This document shows positions 5,798-13,377 of a stretch of DNA of 16,238 bases, piece after piece. The stretch is taken from assembly GCA_049688595.1 (NCBI GenBank), contig JBAVLA010000324.1:1-16238 (forward strand). Reading direction: 5' to 3'. The translations under genes were made by a program, and so were the position numbers. Within the stretch, counting starts at the first letter, position 1. Each line of letters starts with the position of its first letter. The notes under the pieces were generated by a model. It saw nothing but the letters and a program-made list of their open reading frames with translations. It searched no databases and was not told where the DNA came from. This DNA is from Prado023 sp049688595. Its GTDB lineage: Bacteria; Actinomycetota; Actinomycetes; S36-B12; CAIYMF01.

Positions 5798-7689
5798 TCG
5801 CCCTGCGCGGCCGCGATCCCCACGCGGAACTCGGCCAGGGTGGCCAACTCGGCCGTGACCGGCTCGGCGATCAGGGTTCTGGCGACCTCGGCGATTTGCG
5901 TCGTGACCGCGGCCCGGGCCCGTCTGGCAGCGTGGTTGGCTGAGGCGCGCGTCCCGAATCCGGCCAGGACGGCCAGCACCATGCCGATCAGCGCGCCGGC
6001 CACCAGCATCACGGTCGGGACCGGCAGCCCGCCCACCGTGGGCGGGTCCGGCGGCACGAGCGCGAATGCGCGCATCCCGATCAGGCCAAGCAGCCACAGG
6101 CCGCCAGCCGCCGCGACGATGAGGAACAGCCACTGCAGCAGGCCAACTGCCGACCACCATCGAGGTGCCCGAGGCGTCCCGAGCTCAGCGCGCGCGACAG
6201 CGGAGTCCAAGTGCGGCCCGATCGCCTCCGCTGCGCCCAGCGCAACGGCTCGGCTGGAGCGAACCCACGTGTCCGGTGCCCCCGCGCTGGCCGCCGCCGC
6301 GAACTCCCGAGCCGCAGTGGTCACCCTGGCCAGGGCGACCGGGGAAGCCGACGGCAGCGACGTCTTGAGCAGCGCAGGGTCGACCCCCGGCCTGCTCAGC
6401 CGCAGCCGCTCGGCCGGATCTGAGCGCACGCGCAGCAGCCAGCGGATCGGCGGCCACCCGGTGGTCCGCTGACCCCGCAACCGCATGGAGCCGCGCACCG
6501 CCTCTTCCACTGCGCCCACGCCGGCAGCCTCGGTCAGCGCGTTGCTGAGCTCCGCGGCCACCCCGGCCGTAACTGGCTTGATCGTGGCCGACGCATCCCC
6601 GGCCGCGTCCTTGAGCTCGTCGGCCGCGGATGCGACGTCGGCTGCCAGCCGCGCGATTGACGCCCTCCGAGCGGCGGCCGCCTCGGCCAGCATCCCGAAC
6701 AGCTCTCCCACGCCCGCGCCGGTCCTCGCGGAGATCGGAAGGACCAGCGCCCTGCTCAGGCCATCCTCGGCCACCAGTTGGCCCAAGTGGGTCAGGCAGG
6801 CGTGAGCGTCGGCCTGCGTGAGCCGGTCCACCTGATTGAGGAGCACGACCGTGACCTCGGCGTGTCTTGCGAAGCGCTTCAGGTAGGCGTCGTGGACGAG
6901 GGCGTCAGCGTACTTCTGGGGGTCGAGGACCCAGATCATCATGTCAACGCGTTCCACCAGGCGGTCCACGTGCGCCCGATGGGAGCTCTCCGTCGAGTCG
7001 TGATCCGGCAGGTCGATGAGCACGAGCCCAGTCAGGTCCACGTCGGGACGAGTGACAGCGGTGCCAGCGGGGTCACCCGTGCGCGCCGAGGATGGGGCCA
7101 CCGGCGCGGTCTGGCTGACTGCCGGGGCCCGGCTGACCTCGTGGGGCGGGCCGCCGGCGGGTCCTTCCAGGGGTCGATGTGCAGGGGCGTGACGCTCGGA
7201 GGGGACGGTGCCCACCTCCGTCCGTTCGACATGGTGCGACCCGGCCGCGGGCAGGGCCGGCTGGTGCCCGCCCGGCCCCTGGACTAGGTGCCATCGCGGC
7301 ACGCCCAGCCAGTCCAGCAGTGGAGCGGCGCCCCCGGGCGACGTCCACAGAGCGGCCAGCGGTTCGGAGGTCGTCGGCCGGATCGCTGCCACGGTCGCCA
7401 CCGGCTCCCCCACGACCAGGTTGAACAGCGAGGACTTCCCGGCCCCCGTCGATCCGGCGAGGGCCACGACGGTGAGGTCCTGACCCAGGCCGCGACGCTG
7501 GTCCGCACGGGCAAGGACGTCCTTCGCATGGTGGACGGCCGCGGCCGGAAGGCGCCCGTCGGCCACCCGCGCCGCCCTTGCCAACCCGGACAGGCGCGTT
7601 TCGAGGGCCGCAGCGTCGATCGGCCGCTCCCCGCGCCGGCGCGGATCCAGCCTGTCCAGGATCTGCCTCAAGGGGCACCTCGCAGCCAC
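5794..7689 (-). CDS. Dynamin-like membrane-anchored GTPase (second of a pair)
   Basis: 631-residue large GTPase. G1 P-loop GSTGAGKSS is at 79-87, the G2 candidate RPTT at 104-107, G3 DLPDHDS at 226-232, G4 NQVD at 285-288 (Gln for the usual Lys) and G5-like ISARTGAG about 312-320. Between G2 and G3 is a ~85-residue Pro/His/Ala-rich insert (about 136-215) of low complexity. After an Ala-rich helical region come two membrane segments (about 517-541 and 555-577) and a helical cytoplasmic tail. Such large GTPases with a late membrane hairpin are annotated as dynamin-like or YfjP-like in actinobacteria, and come in adjacent pairs such as DynA/DynB in Streptomyces, which act at sporulation septa. 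ATG 7689 overlaps the upstream gene by 22 bases; TTG 7671 is an alternative with a 4-base overlap. Translationally coupled to its partner. Confidence 0.8.
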   Translation of the reverse strand: MAARCPLRQILDRLDPRRRGERPIDAAALETRLSGLARAARVADGRLPAAAVHHAKDVLARADQRRGLGQDLTVVALAGSTGAGKSSLFNLVVGEPVATVAAIRPTTSEPLAALWTSPGGAAPLLDWLGVPRWHLVQGPGGHQPALPAAGSHHVERTEVGTVPSERHAPAHRPLEGPAGGPPHEVSRAPAVSQTAPVAPSSARTGDPAGTAVTRPDVDLTGLVLIDLPDHDSTESSHRAHVDRLVERVDMMIWVLDPQKYADALVHDAYLKRFARHAEVTVVLLNQVDRLTQADAHACLTHLGQLVAEDGLSRALVLPISARTGAGVGELFGMLAEAAAARRASIARLAADVASAADELKDAAGDASATIKPVTAGVAAELSNALTEAAGVGAVEEAVRGSMRLRGQRTTGWPPIRWLLRVRSDPAERLRLSRPGVDPALLKTSLPSASPVALARVTTAAREFAAAASAGAPDTWVRSSRAVALGAAEAIGPHLDSAVARAELGTPRAPRWWSAVGLLQWLFLIVAAAGGLWLLGLIGMRAFALVPPDPPTVGGLPVPTVMLVAGALIGMVLAVLAGFGTRASANHAARRARAAVTTQIAEVARTLIAEPVTAELATLAEFRVGIAAAQGD

Positions 7690-9470
7690 ACCCGCATCCG
7701 CCCGCGGAAAGTCGGCTTGGGGATTGCGCCCGGGGGCGCCGCGGGGAGCTGCTCGATCGCCGGCCGCTCCGGCCGTATGCCGAGCACGACGGACACCGAC
7801 ACCCGCAGAGCCGCCCCAGCGTGCGGGTCCAGGTCGAGTGCGTCCAGCCGTCGCGTGAACGGTGCCTGGAACAGCGCGAAGTAGTCGTTGACCCGCTCGA
7901 TGAGCCTCTCCCGGGCGGTCGTGGACATCCGCCGCACGGCATCCTCGCTGAACACCGCCTCGAGGAGCTTCTGGGCCAGCACCGCCGAGCCGCCGGCGAT
8001 TCCCACTTCAGCACCGGTCAGCCCCCCGGTCGTGGAGAACACCAGGACCATCAGGGCCAGGGCTGTGCCGTTGACGCCGTATGCCAGTGCCCGGGCGGTG
8101 GCCCGCTTGTCGGCACCCTCACTGCGGATGAGCGTCAACACGTCGGACTGCCACTCCCGCACGACCTTGGCAGCCAGGTCCCGCGCCGCCTCGGGCGGTG
8201 TGGCAAGGTCGTCGGATCCGAGGAGCGCCGTTCCCGCGGGGTCCTCACGCCAGGCCGAGTCAGCCTGCTCGCACGCGGTCGCCAGCTCGTCGTAGATGAC
8301 CCGCGCCAGACCGGTCTCCAGGACCTCGGTCGCCTGCTCGGGGGGGACAGGCTCCCCGCGGAAGGCAGCCGTGATCCGGTCGCGGAGCCTGGCCATGCCG
8401 GTCTCGAGCTTCTTGAATGTCTCCCCAGCCCCCACGAACTCCTGCCACCGCGCCAGGACCTCGCCACGCAGCAGCGATCCATCCGCGCTGATGTCGGCGA
8501 CCCGGCCGGCCGCCACCACGAACGGCGGGACTGCGAGCTCACGCAGCCGGTGGGCGGCCGCCACCTGGCGGTCGGCAGCGTCGGCGACCGGCAGCAGGTC
8601 GGTCACCAGGGCGCCGATGGCCCCCTCGAGGGTGCGGCGGGCGACTGCGGCGCGGGCGGTCGAGTCGCCGGCGAGGGCGCTGAGCCAGCCGCTGATCGGC
8701 GCGCAGAGGTCGCGCTCGATCATCCCTTCACGCAGGGGCGACTCCGGTATGACGAACAGCGGGGCTCCGGCGAGCCCCTCCTCAGCAAGCATCCTGCGGA
8801 GGTGGTCGGTGACCTGCCCGATGGCCTCCATGGGCACCCGGTTGAGCAGGAGGGCGATCGACGCGTCCCGTGCCACGGCCGAGCGAAGTGCGTTCCACGG
8901 AACAGCGTCTGCGTAGCGAGCTGCGGTCGTGACGAAGATCCACAGGTCAGCGGCTGCCATGAGCATGGCCGCCAGATGACGGTTGGCGCCTGACACCGAG
9001 TCGATGTCGGGGGCATCGAGCAGCGCCAGGCCCATTGGCACATTCGGCTCGGGGACCAGCCGGAGCCCGAAGACGTCCTCGGCCCCAGCCGGGCCCGGAC
9101 CGCCGACCCCACCGGTGATCCGTGGCAGGCGCGGGAGGATCCGGTCGTCGATGAACCACCGCTCCTCGGCCGGGTTGTGGGCCAGGACCGGGTGTCGGGT
9201 CGTCGGGCGAAGCACCCCTGGCCGTGTGATCGGCCGGCCCACCAGGGAGTTCACCAAGGTGGACTTCCCCGAGCCCGTGGAGCCGGCGACCACCGTGAGG
9301 AGCGGAGCATCCACGGAGCGCAGCCTCGGCAGGACGTAGTCCTCGAGCTGACCGGTCGCGTGGTCGATCGCGTCCCGGGCCCCTTGGGCCTCCTTGGTGG
9401 CCAGCGGCAGGCGCAGGGTGCCCAGTTGGGCCTGGACCACCTCCAACGCACCGATCAGGTCCTGGCTCAC
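7668..9470 (-). CDS. Dynamin-like membrane-anchored GTPase (first of a pair)
   Basis: 600-residue partner of the following GTPase. G1 GSTGSGKST is at 63-71, a G2-like RPTT at 88-91 and G3 DAPDIDS at 152-158. The G4 position reads NRVP (210-213), lacking the Asp that reads the guanine base, so nucleotide specificity or affinity may differ from its partner. A long helical middle (about 220-430) leads to hydrophobic segments about 441-490 (ALAYGVNGTALALMVLVF, then a Gly-rich second segment) and an amphipathic C-terminal helical part ending in a basic tail. Start is GTG 9470; an upstream ATG in another frame stops at once. A possible -10 (TAGGGT on the minus strand, 9529-9534) lies about 60 bases upstream, overlapping the previous stop. 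Likely works as a hetero-oligomer with its neighbour (inference). Confidence 0.8.
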   Translation of the reverse strand: MSQDLIGALEVVQAQLGTLRLPLATKEAQGARDAIDHATGQLEDYVLPRLRSVDAPLLTVVAGSTGSGKSTLVNSLVGRPITRPGVLRPTTRHPVLAHNPAEERWFIDDRILPRLPRITGGVGGPGPAGAEDVFGLRLVPEPNVPMGLALLDAPDIDSVSGANRHLAAMLMAAADLWIFVTTAARYADAVPWNALRSAVARDASIALLLNRVPMEAIGQVTDHLRRMLAEEGLAGAPLFVIPESPLREGMIERDLCAPISGWLSALAGDSTARAAVARRTLEGAIGALVTDLLPVADAADRQVAAAHRLRELAVPPFVVAAGRVADISADGSLLRGEVLARWQEFVGAGETFKKLETGMARLRDRITAAFRGEPVPPEQATEVLETGLARVIYDELATACEQADSAWREDPAGTALLGSDDLATPPEAARDLAAKVVREWQSDVLTLIRSEGADKRATARALAYGVNGTALALMVLVFSTTGGLTGAEVGIAGGSAVLAQKLLEAVFSEDAVRRMSTTARERLIERVNDYFALFQAPFTRRLDALDLDPHAGAALRVSVSVVLGIRPERPAIEQLPAAPPGAIPKPTFRGRMRVWLRGAP

Positions 9471-9531
9471 GGAGCCATAGTGCCCGCCGACCGGCTCGCA
9501 GCGCAGATCGGGCGGCGTCCCGGGGCCGACC

Positions 9532-9957
9532 CTACGAACAGATCGCTCCCGGCGGGCAGTACTGGGGGAACGCGATCCACGGCAGGAAGTACATCATGCC
9601 CATGATCACGTAGGCCGCGATCGCCCCGATCCAGATGCCGCGGTAGAGGTTCCTGCTCCTGGCCTGGATGCGGTCGGCGAACCGGCGCAGCAGCAGGATG
9701 ACGATCACGAGCCCCAATGTCATCCCGACACCGAGCCCAACCATGGCCTGCCAGCGTCCGAACCCGTCCAGCAGGTGCAGGCCGATGCTGCCGATCCCGG
9801 CATAGACCACGACAGCCACGAGGAGAGCGACGCCGGTGATGACAGACGTGATCAGGGTGTCCGCTGCCATCTGGTCGGGGTCGGGCTCAGGGGCCACCTG
9901 CACCCGTCCAGCCCCAGGCCTAGTCCCGCGCTGCACCCTGCCGGTCGTGGGCTTCAT
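9532..9957 (-). CDS. Small three-helix membrane protein of unknown function
   Basis: 141-residue protein not recognised as a named family. ATG 9957 is chosen because AGGAGG (9962-9967) lies 4 bases upstream; the frame is open 12 codons further but without a ribosome site. A basic, Pro/Gly-rich N-terminal 30 residues (KPTTGRVQRGTRPGAGRV) precedes three membrane segments: about 34-62, 70-92 and 104-130. A positively charged loop (RRFADRIQARSRNLYRG) separates the second and third. The tail QYCPPGAICS carries two Cys close to the C-terminus. It sits between the ATP-grasp gene (45-base gap) and the GTPase pair (61-base gap), all minus strand, so it probably shares their transcript. Confidence 0.75.
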   Translation of the reverse strand: MKPTTGRVQRGTRPGAGRVQVAPEPDPDQMAADTLITSVITGVALLVAVVVYAGIGSIGLHLLDGFGRWQAMVGLGVGMTLGLVIVILLLRRFADRIQARSRNLYRGIWIGAIAAYVIMGMMYFLPWIAFPQYCPPGAICS

Positions 9958-9961
9958 GGGT

Positions 9962-9967
9962 CCTCCT
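9962..9967 (-). promoter_or_regulatory. Ribosome binding site setting the start of the small membrane protein
   Basis: Perfect AGGAGG on the minus strand, 4 bases before ATG 9957. It is among the strongest Shine-Dalgarno sequences in the window and argues against the longer open frame. Confidence 0.75.
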
Positions 9968-10002
9968 GCTGTGCTAGGGCTACAGCCTCTCACACTCGCG
10001 GC

Positions 10003-11223
10003 TCAGTCGGCCCAGACCTGCACTGCTCGGCCGATGTCGGACAGGATCTCCCTGGTCGTGTCGAAGTCCGGGTGGCGCACGCGCAGCCAGGCGTTGGCGT
10101 AGTAGCCCGCCTCGACCGGCCGCGTGGGGGTGCCCGGCGAAGGGAGGTGCTTGGCGATGATGAACTCGCCGTACTCGCGCAGGGTCTCGTCCAGGCCCGA
10201 GTAGCCGCTGATGATCCCGTCCCGGTTGGGACGAAGCGCCACGACCCCGCACGCGTAGCGGTAGGACGGGCGGCGCCTGGGTGCGCCGTGCGCCAGTGCG
10301 TGGGCCCACTCGTGGTGCAGGTCCATCTCGTTCGCCTCGTTGTACATGTCCCACTGGCCGACGCCCGGCGGATTCGCGTCGACCCCCGCGATCCGAGGGC
10401 CCCCCGGACCGGAGAACCACGTCATGTGCGTGGCGGACGTGTCGAGCCCAAGGACCTCGACCACGCGGCGCGCCATGCCGCGGACCGCCTCGTACTCAGG
10501 TTCCATGACCTGGTTGGTGGCTACGACCTGCGGGGAGAGCCAGCGCGTGCGCATGGCCTCCCCGACGTTGGGGAAGCAGTGCGAGATGAACTCGTGCACG
10601 ACCTGACCGCCAACCGTCAGGGCATCGAGGAATCCCTCATGGCCGGCAACGAGCTCCTCGATCATGACGGGGGCGCCGGTGCCCAGTCCGGTTGCCGCGC
10701 TCGCCGCTGACAGGCGCTCGTCGTCGTCGACTCGGAAGGAGCCGACCACGCCCGCGGCTTCGCGAGGCCGGAGGATGACTGGGTAGCCGACCGACTGCAC
10801 GAACTCCTGCGCGGCGGCCAGGCTGTTGACGCCGACCGACGCGATCGCCGGGATCCCGGCCTCGCGCAGCACATCGTGCATGGCCGCCCTGTCGCGGCAG
10901 AGGGTGGCCGCCCGGGTCGAGGTGCCCGGGATCCCGCAGCGCTCACGCACCTTCGCCACCGGCAGCACATGGGACCCGATGGTGCACTCGAGGCGGTCCA
11001 CCCAGGTGTGCCGCTGGGCCTGGCGAACGGCCCACTCGAGGGCTGCCTCATCGGTGACCGAGTCGATCCGATAGTGCCAATCGATCCAGGACTTCAACTC
11101 GTCGTCGTACCCGTCGTAGTCGTGTTCGCTGATGACCATGACGTAGGCGCCGACCGTCCGGAGGGCCTGCACGAACCGCCGCTGGGCTTCGGGGAACGCC
11201 GGTTCTACGAAGACGATGTTCAC
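10003..11223 (-). CDS. ATP-grasp superfamily protein with altered active-site residues
   Basis: 406-residue soluble protein with a Rossmann-like pre-ATP-grasp domain (1-100, opening NIVFVEPAFPEAQRRFVQAL) and an ATP-grasp fold (about 105-330). ATP-grasp enzymes join a carboxylate, activated as acyl phosphate, to an amine or thiol; the substrate here is unknown. Recognisable parts are VILRPREAAGVVGSFRV (149-165), IEELVAGHEGF (188-198) and ATHMTWF...GVDANPPG (264-287). The position usually Lys in VxKP is R152. The HMEWF-type motif of related actinobacterial proteins reads HMTWF (T268), and the following E-V-x-A-R-P-P-G reads G-V-D-A-N-P-P-G, so both usual acidic metal ligands are replaced, with D282 as a possible substitute. 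GTG 11223 is the start; ribosome site weak. Family assignment is firm, activity uncertain. Confidence 0.82.
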   Translation of the reverse strand: MNIVFVEPAFPEAQRRFVQALRTVGAYVMVISEHDYDGYDDELKSWIDWHYRIDSVTDEAALEWAVRQAQRHTWVDRLECTIGSHVLPVAKVRERCGIPGTSTRAATLCRDRAAMHDVLREAGIPAIASVGVNSLAAAQEFVQSVGYPVILRPREAAGVVGSFRVDDDERLSAASAATGLGTGAPVMIEELVAGHEGFLDALTVGGQVVHEFISHCFPNVGEAMRTRWLSPQVVATNQVMEPEYEAVRGMARRVVEVLGLDTSATHMTWFSGPGGPRIAGVDANPPGVGQWDMYNEANEMDLHHEWAHALAHGAPRRRPSYRYACGVVALRPNRDGIISGYSGLDETLREYGEFIIAKHLPSPGTPTRPVEAGYYANAWLRVRHPDFDTTREILSDIGRAVQVWAD

Positions 11224-11289
11224 ACCGCGAAGGATGCCCCACTGTGTGCCCCGTTGCCCGTCGCGGGGGTGGTCCCGGTGCCGAGCGGG

Positions 11290-12207
11290 CTACTGGGACC
11301 CCTGGCCTTCCGCAGGGGTGGTCGGGACAGGGTCCCTGCCCGGAGTGAACCAGCCCCGGCGGATAGCCAGCGCACCGTTGAACGCGGCGCCCAGCAGGAT
11401 CGCCAGCGACGTGACGTAGACCCAGTACATGACGGCGATCGGGGCGGAGATCACGCCGTAGACGGACCCCGCCCGGAACAGCCAGTCGAAGTACCAGCGC
11501 AGGGCGAACGAGAACAAGGCCCACAGCAGCATGGCGACCAGCGCGCCTGGGGCGTCGGCGAACCACCGGGTCCGATGCGGCACGGACCAGTGGTACAGCG
11601 AGACCATGAGCGCGAAGACGAGCGCGACCGCCAGGGATCGAAGCATCGTCCCGGTGAACTGGCTACCAGCGCTGGGGAACAGCCAGGTCAGGTAGTCGGG
11701 CCCGGCGAAGATCAGCGGGATGGCCACGATCAGGGCCACCAGGCCCCCGAGGTAGACGGCTACCGAGACCAGCCTCGTCATCATGAAGGAGCGCAGCCCC
11801 TCCCGGCGGTACACGATCGTCATCCCGTCGACGAGGGTGTCGATCACCCTTGAGCCCGCCCAGACCGCGGCCACGATGCCCACGACCCCCAACGTGCCGC
11901 GACCCTGCACGAGGATGCTGTCCAGGAGCGGCACGAGCAGCTCGTCGACGGCTTCTGGCGTGAGCACGTCCTCGGCTACGCTCAGCGCCGCCGAGCGGAC
12001 CTGGTCGAGGACGTCGAGCCCCAGGAACTCCTCGATCTGGACGATGCCCGCCACGAGGCCGAGCATCAGCCAAGGGATGGCGAAGACCCCCCAGAAGGAC
12101 GCCTCCGCAGCCAACCCCGTCAGCCGGGTCTGGTAGGCAACGACGAAGGCGTCGCCCAGGGCGCTCCCCGTGACCCGGCGGCTGGCCGCCAGGAGCCAAC
12201 GGCGCAC
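11290..12207 (-). CDS. YihY/BrkB family inner-membrane protein
   Basis: 305-residue polytopic membrane protein of the BrkB/YihY (UPF0761-like) family, whose biochemical function is not settled; the old ribonuclease BN label for YihY was a misassignment. It shows the family pattern: an amphipathic N-terminus with LTGLAAEASFWGVFAIPWLML (membrane segment 1), GVVGIVAAVWAGSRVIDTLVDGM, the YRREGLRSFMMTRLVSVAVYLGGL segment, LYHWSVPHRTRWFADAPGALVAMLLW, and the final YGVISAPIAVMYWVYVTSLAILLGA with hallmark Tyr-Gly. GTG 12207 is preferred because GGGAGG (12212-12217) lies 4 bases upstream; TTG 12219 is the in-frame alternative. It heads the minus-strand group, 66 bases before the ATP-grasp gene. Confidence 0.88.
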   Translation of the reverse strand: MRRWLLAASRRVTGSALGDAFVVAYQTRLTGLAAEASFWGVFAIPWLMLGLVAGIVQIEEFLGLDVLDQVRSAALSVAEDVLTPEAVDELLVPLLDSILVQGRGTLGVVGIVAAVWAGSRVIDTLVDGMTIVYRREGLRSFMMTRLVSVAVYLGGLVALIVAIPLIFAGPDYLTWLFPSAGSQFTGTMLRSLAVALVFALMVSLYHWSVPHRTRWFADAPGALVAMLLWALFSFALRWYFDWLFRAGSVYGVISAPIAVMYWVYVTSLAILLGAAFNGALAIRRGWFTPGRDPVPTTPAEGQGSQ

Positions 12208-12246
12208 GCGACCTCCCAACCGGCGGGCATGTGCCGCCCCCTGAGG

Positions 12247-12252
12247 AATCTA
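12247..12252 (-). promoter_or_regulatory. Candidate -10 box for the BrkB-headed gene group
   Basis: Minus strand TAGATT, fitting TANNNT, about 40 bases before GTG 12207. No good -35 is seen. It lies in the 174-base divergent gap with the ferredoxin reductase gene; the gap otherwise holds a small hairpin CCGCTG/CAGCGG near 12281-12299. Confidence 0.35.
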
Positions 12253-12340
12253 CTGGGACCGCACAGCCCGATCGCGCAGCACCGCTGAACGCCCCAGCGG
12301 CGCCCTGACCGCACTCCATGCGCTTCGGCGCCGGCTGGGC

Positions 12341-12346
12341 TAGGTT
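12341..12346 (+). promoter_or_regulatory. Candidate -10 box for the ferredoxin reductase operon
   Basis: TAGGTT fits the actinobacterial TANNNT -10 pattern and is followed after exactly 6 bases by an ATG (12353), the spacing of leaderless transcripts. The true coding start GTG 12382 would then have a ~29-base leader with its own ribosome site. Confidence 0.4.
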
Positions 12347-12352
12347 TGGCCG

Positions 12353-12409
12353 ATGTCCTGCGAATCGGCCCGGAGGGTGCTGTGCAGTCCCACGAGTGCG
12401 ACGTCCTGA
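12353..12409 (+). CDS. Possible leaderless 18-codon upstream ORF overlapping the reductase start
   Basis: ATG 12353 opens a frame of 18 codons (MSCESARRVLCSPTSATS) that ends at TGA 12407-12409, in a different frame from the reductase. It begins 6 bases after a -10-like box. It covers the GGAGG ribosome site and GTG start of the reductase, so its translation could affect initiation there. It contains two Cys codons. Supported only by position; may be chance. Confidence 0.25.
   Translation: MSCESARRVLCSPTSATS
12372..12376 (+). promoter_or_regulatory. Ribosome binding site setting the reductase start
   Basis: GGAGG lies 5 bases before GTG 12382 and decides this start over TTG 12346, which is the most upstream start in the frame but overlaps the putative -10 box. 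Confidence 0.7.
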
Positions 12410-13377
12410 TCATCGGCGCTGGCCCGACGGGCCTGTACGCGGCCTACTACGCCGGCTTCCGCGGGTGGTCGGTGGTCGTCATGGACCCCCTCCCGGAGGC
12501 CGGCGGGCAGATCACGGCGATGTACCCGGAGAAGGACATCTTCGACGTCGCCGGGTACTCGTCGGTCAAGGGGCGGGTCCTTGTCGAGAACCTGATCGCC
12601 GCAGCGCAGCCCTTCTCGCCGACGTACGTCCTTGGCGAACAGGCGGTGACACTTCGGACCTCGGCCGAGGGTCCGGTCGTCGTCACCGGAGCGACGGGCA
12701 CGACGGTCCGAGCCAAGGCGGTGATCATCACCGGCGGCATCGGCTCGTTCACGCCGCGGGCGCTGCCCGCTGACGGCGGCTGGGCCGGCCGCGGGCTGGT
12801 CTACTTCGTCCCGAAGCCCGCGGACCACGCAGGCCATGACATCGTCATCGTCGGCGGCGGCGACTCCGCCTTCGACTGGGCCTACACGCTCCAGCCGATT
12901 GCCCGGAGCGTCAGCCTCGTCCACAGGCGCGAGGAGTTCCGGGCCCACGGCGCCATGGTCGAGGCGGTCCAGGCCATGGGGGTCCGACTGTTCCGCAGCT
13001 CGGAGGTGTCAGCGATCCGGGGCGACGGGGATCCGCCACGCGTCTGCGAGGTCGTCGTCCGGCACCGGGTGACCGGGGAGGAGACGGTCCTGCCGGCCCA
13101 GACCATCGTCGCAGCGCTGGGGTTCGTCGCCAACATCGGCCCGATCGCGGATTGGGGCCTCGAGCTGCTCAAGCGCCACATCGTCGTCGACACCTCCATG
13201 GCCACCAGCCTCCCCCGGGTGTTCGCCGCAGGCGACATCGTCACCTACCCAGGCAAGGTCCCGTTGATCTCGGTCGGGTTCGGCGAGGCGGCGCTCGCGG
13301 TCAACAACGCCGCCCCGGCAGTGGACCCATCCATGGGGATCTTCCCCGGTCATTCGTCGGGGGGGGCCGCCGAATGA
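12382..13377 (+). CDS. TrxR-like ferredoxin/flavodoxin-NADP+ reductase
   Basis: 331-residue flavoprotein expected to pass electrons between NADPH and ferredoxin (EC 1.18.1.2), of the thioredoxin-reductase-like YumC class. The FAD-binding motif VLIIGAGPTGLYAAYYAG is at about 8-25, followed by GGQITAMYPEKDIFDVAGY (about 41-59), which is diagnostic of this class. The NADPH-binding loop IVGGGDSAFDWA is at about 156-167 with HRREEFRA shortly after. The redox CxxC of true thioredoxin reductases is absent at the matching position. The second FAD motif is RVFAAGDIVTYPGKVPLISVG near the end. GTG 12382 is used because of the GGAGG site. The stop overlaps the start of the carbonic anhydrase gene as ATGA, so the two are translationally coupled. 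Confidence 0.9.
   Translation: MQSHECDVLIIGAGPTGLYAAYYAGFRGWSVVVMDPLPEAGGQITAMYPEKDIFDVAGYSSVKGRVLVENLIAAAQPFSPTYVLGEQAVTLRTSAEGPVVVTGATGTTVRAKAVIITGGIGSFTPRALPADGGWAGRGLVYFVPKPADHAGHDIVIVGGGDSAFDWAYTLQPIARSVSLVHRREEFRAHGAMVEAVQAMGVRLFRSSEVSAIRGDGDPPRVCEVVVRHRVTGEETVLPAQTIVAALGFVANIGPIADWGLELLKRHIVVDTSMATSLPRVFAAGDIVTYPGKVPLISVGFGEAALAVNNAAPAVDPSMGIFPGHSSGGAAE

Noticed and set aside
7578..8993. Plus-strand 471-codon frame across the GTPase pair
   Set aside because: Antisense to two GTPases with intact G motifs; no family signature or ribosome site.
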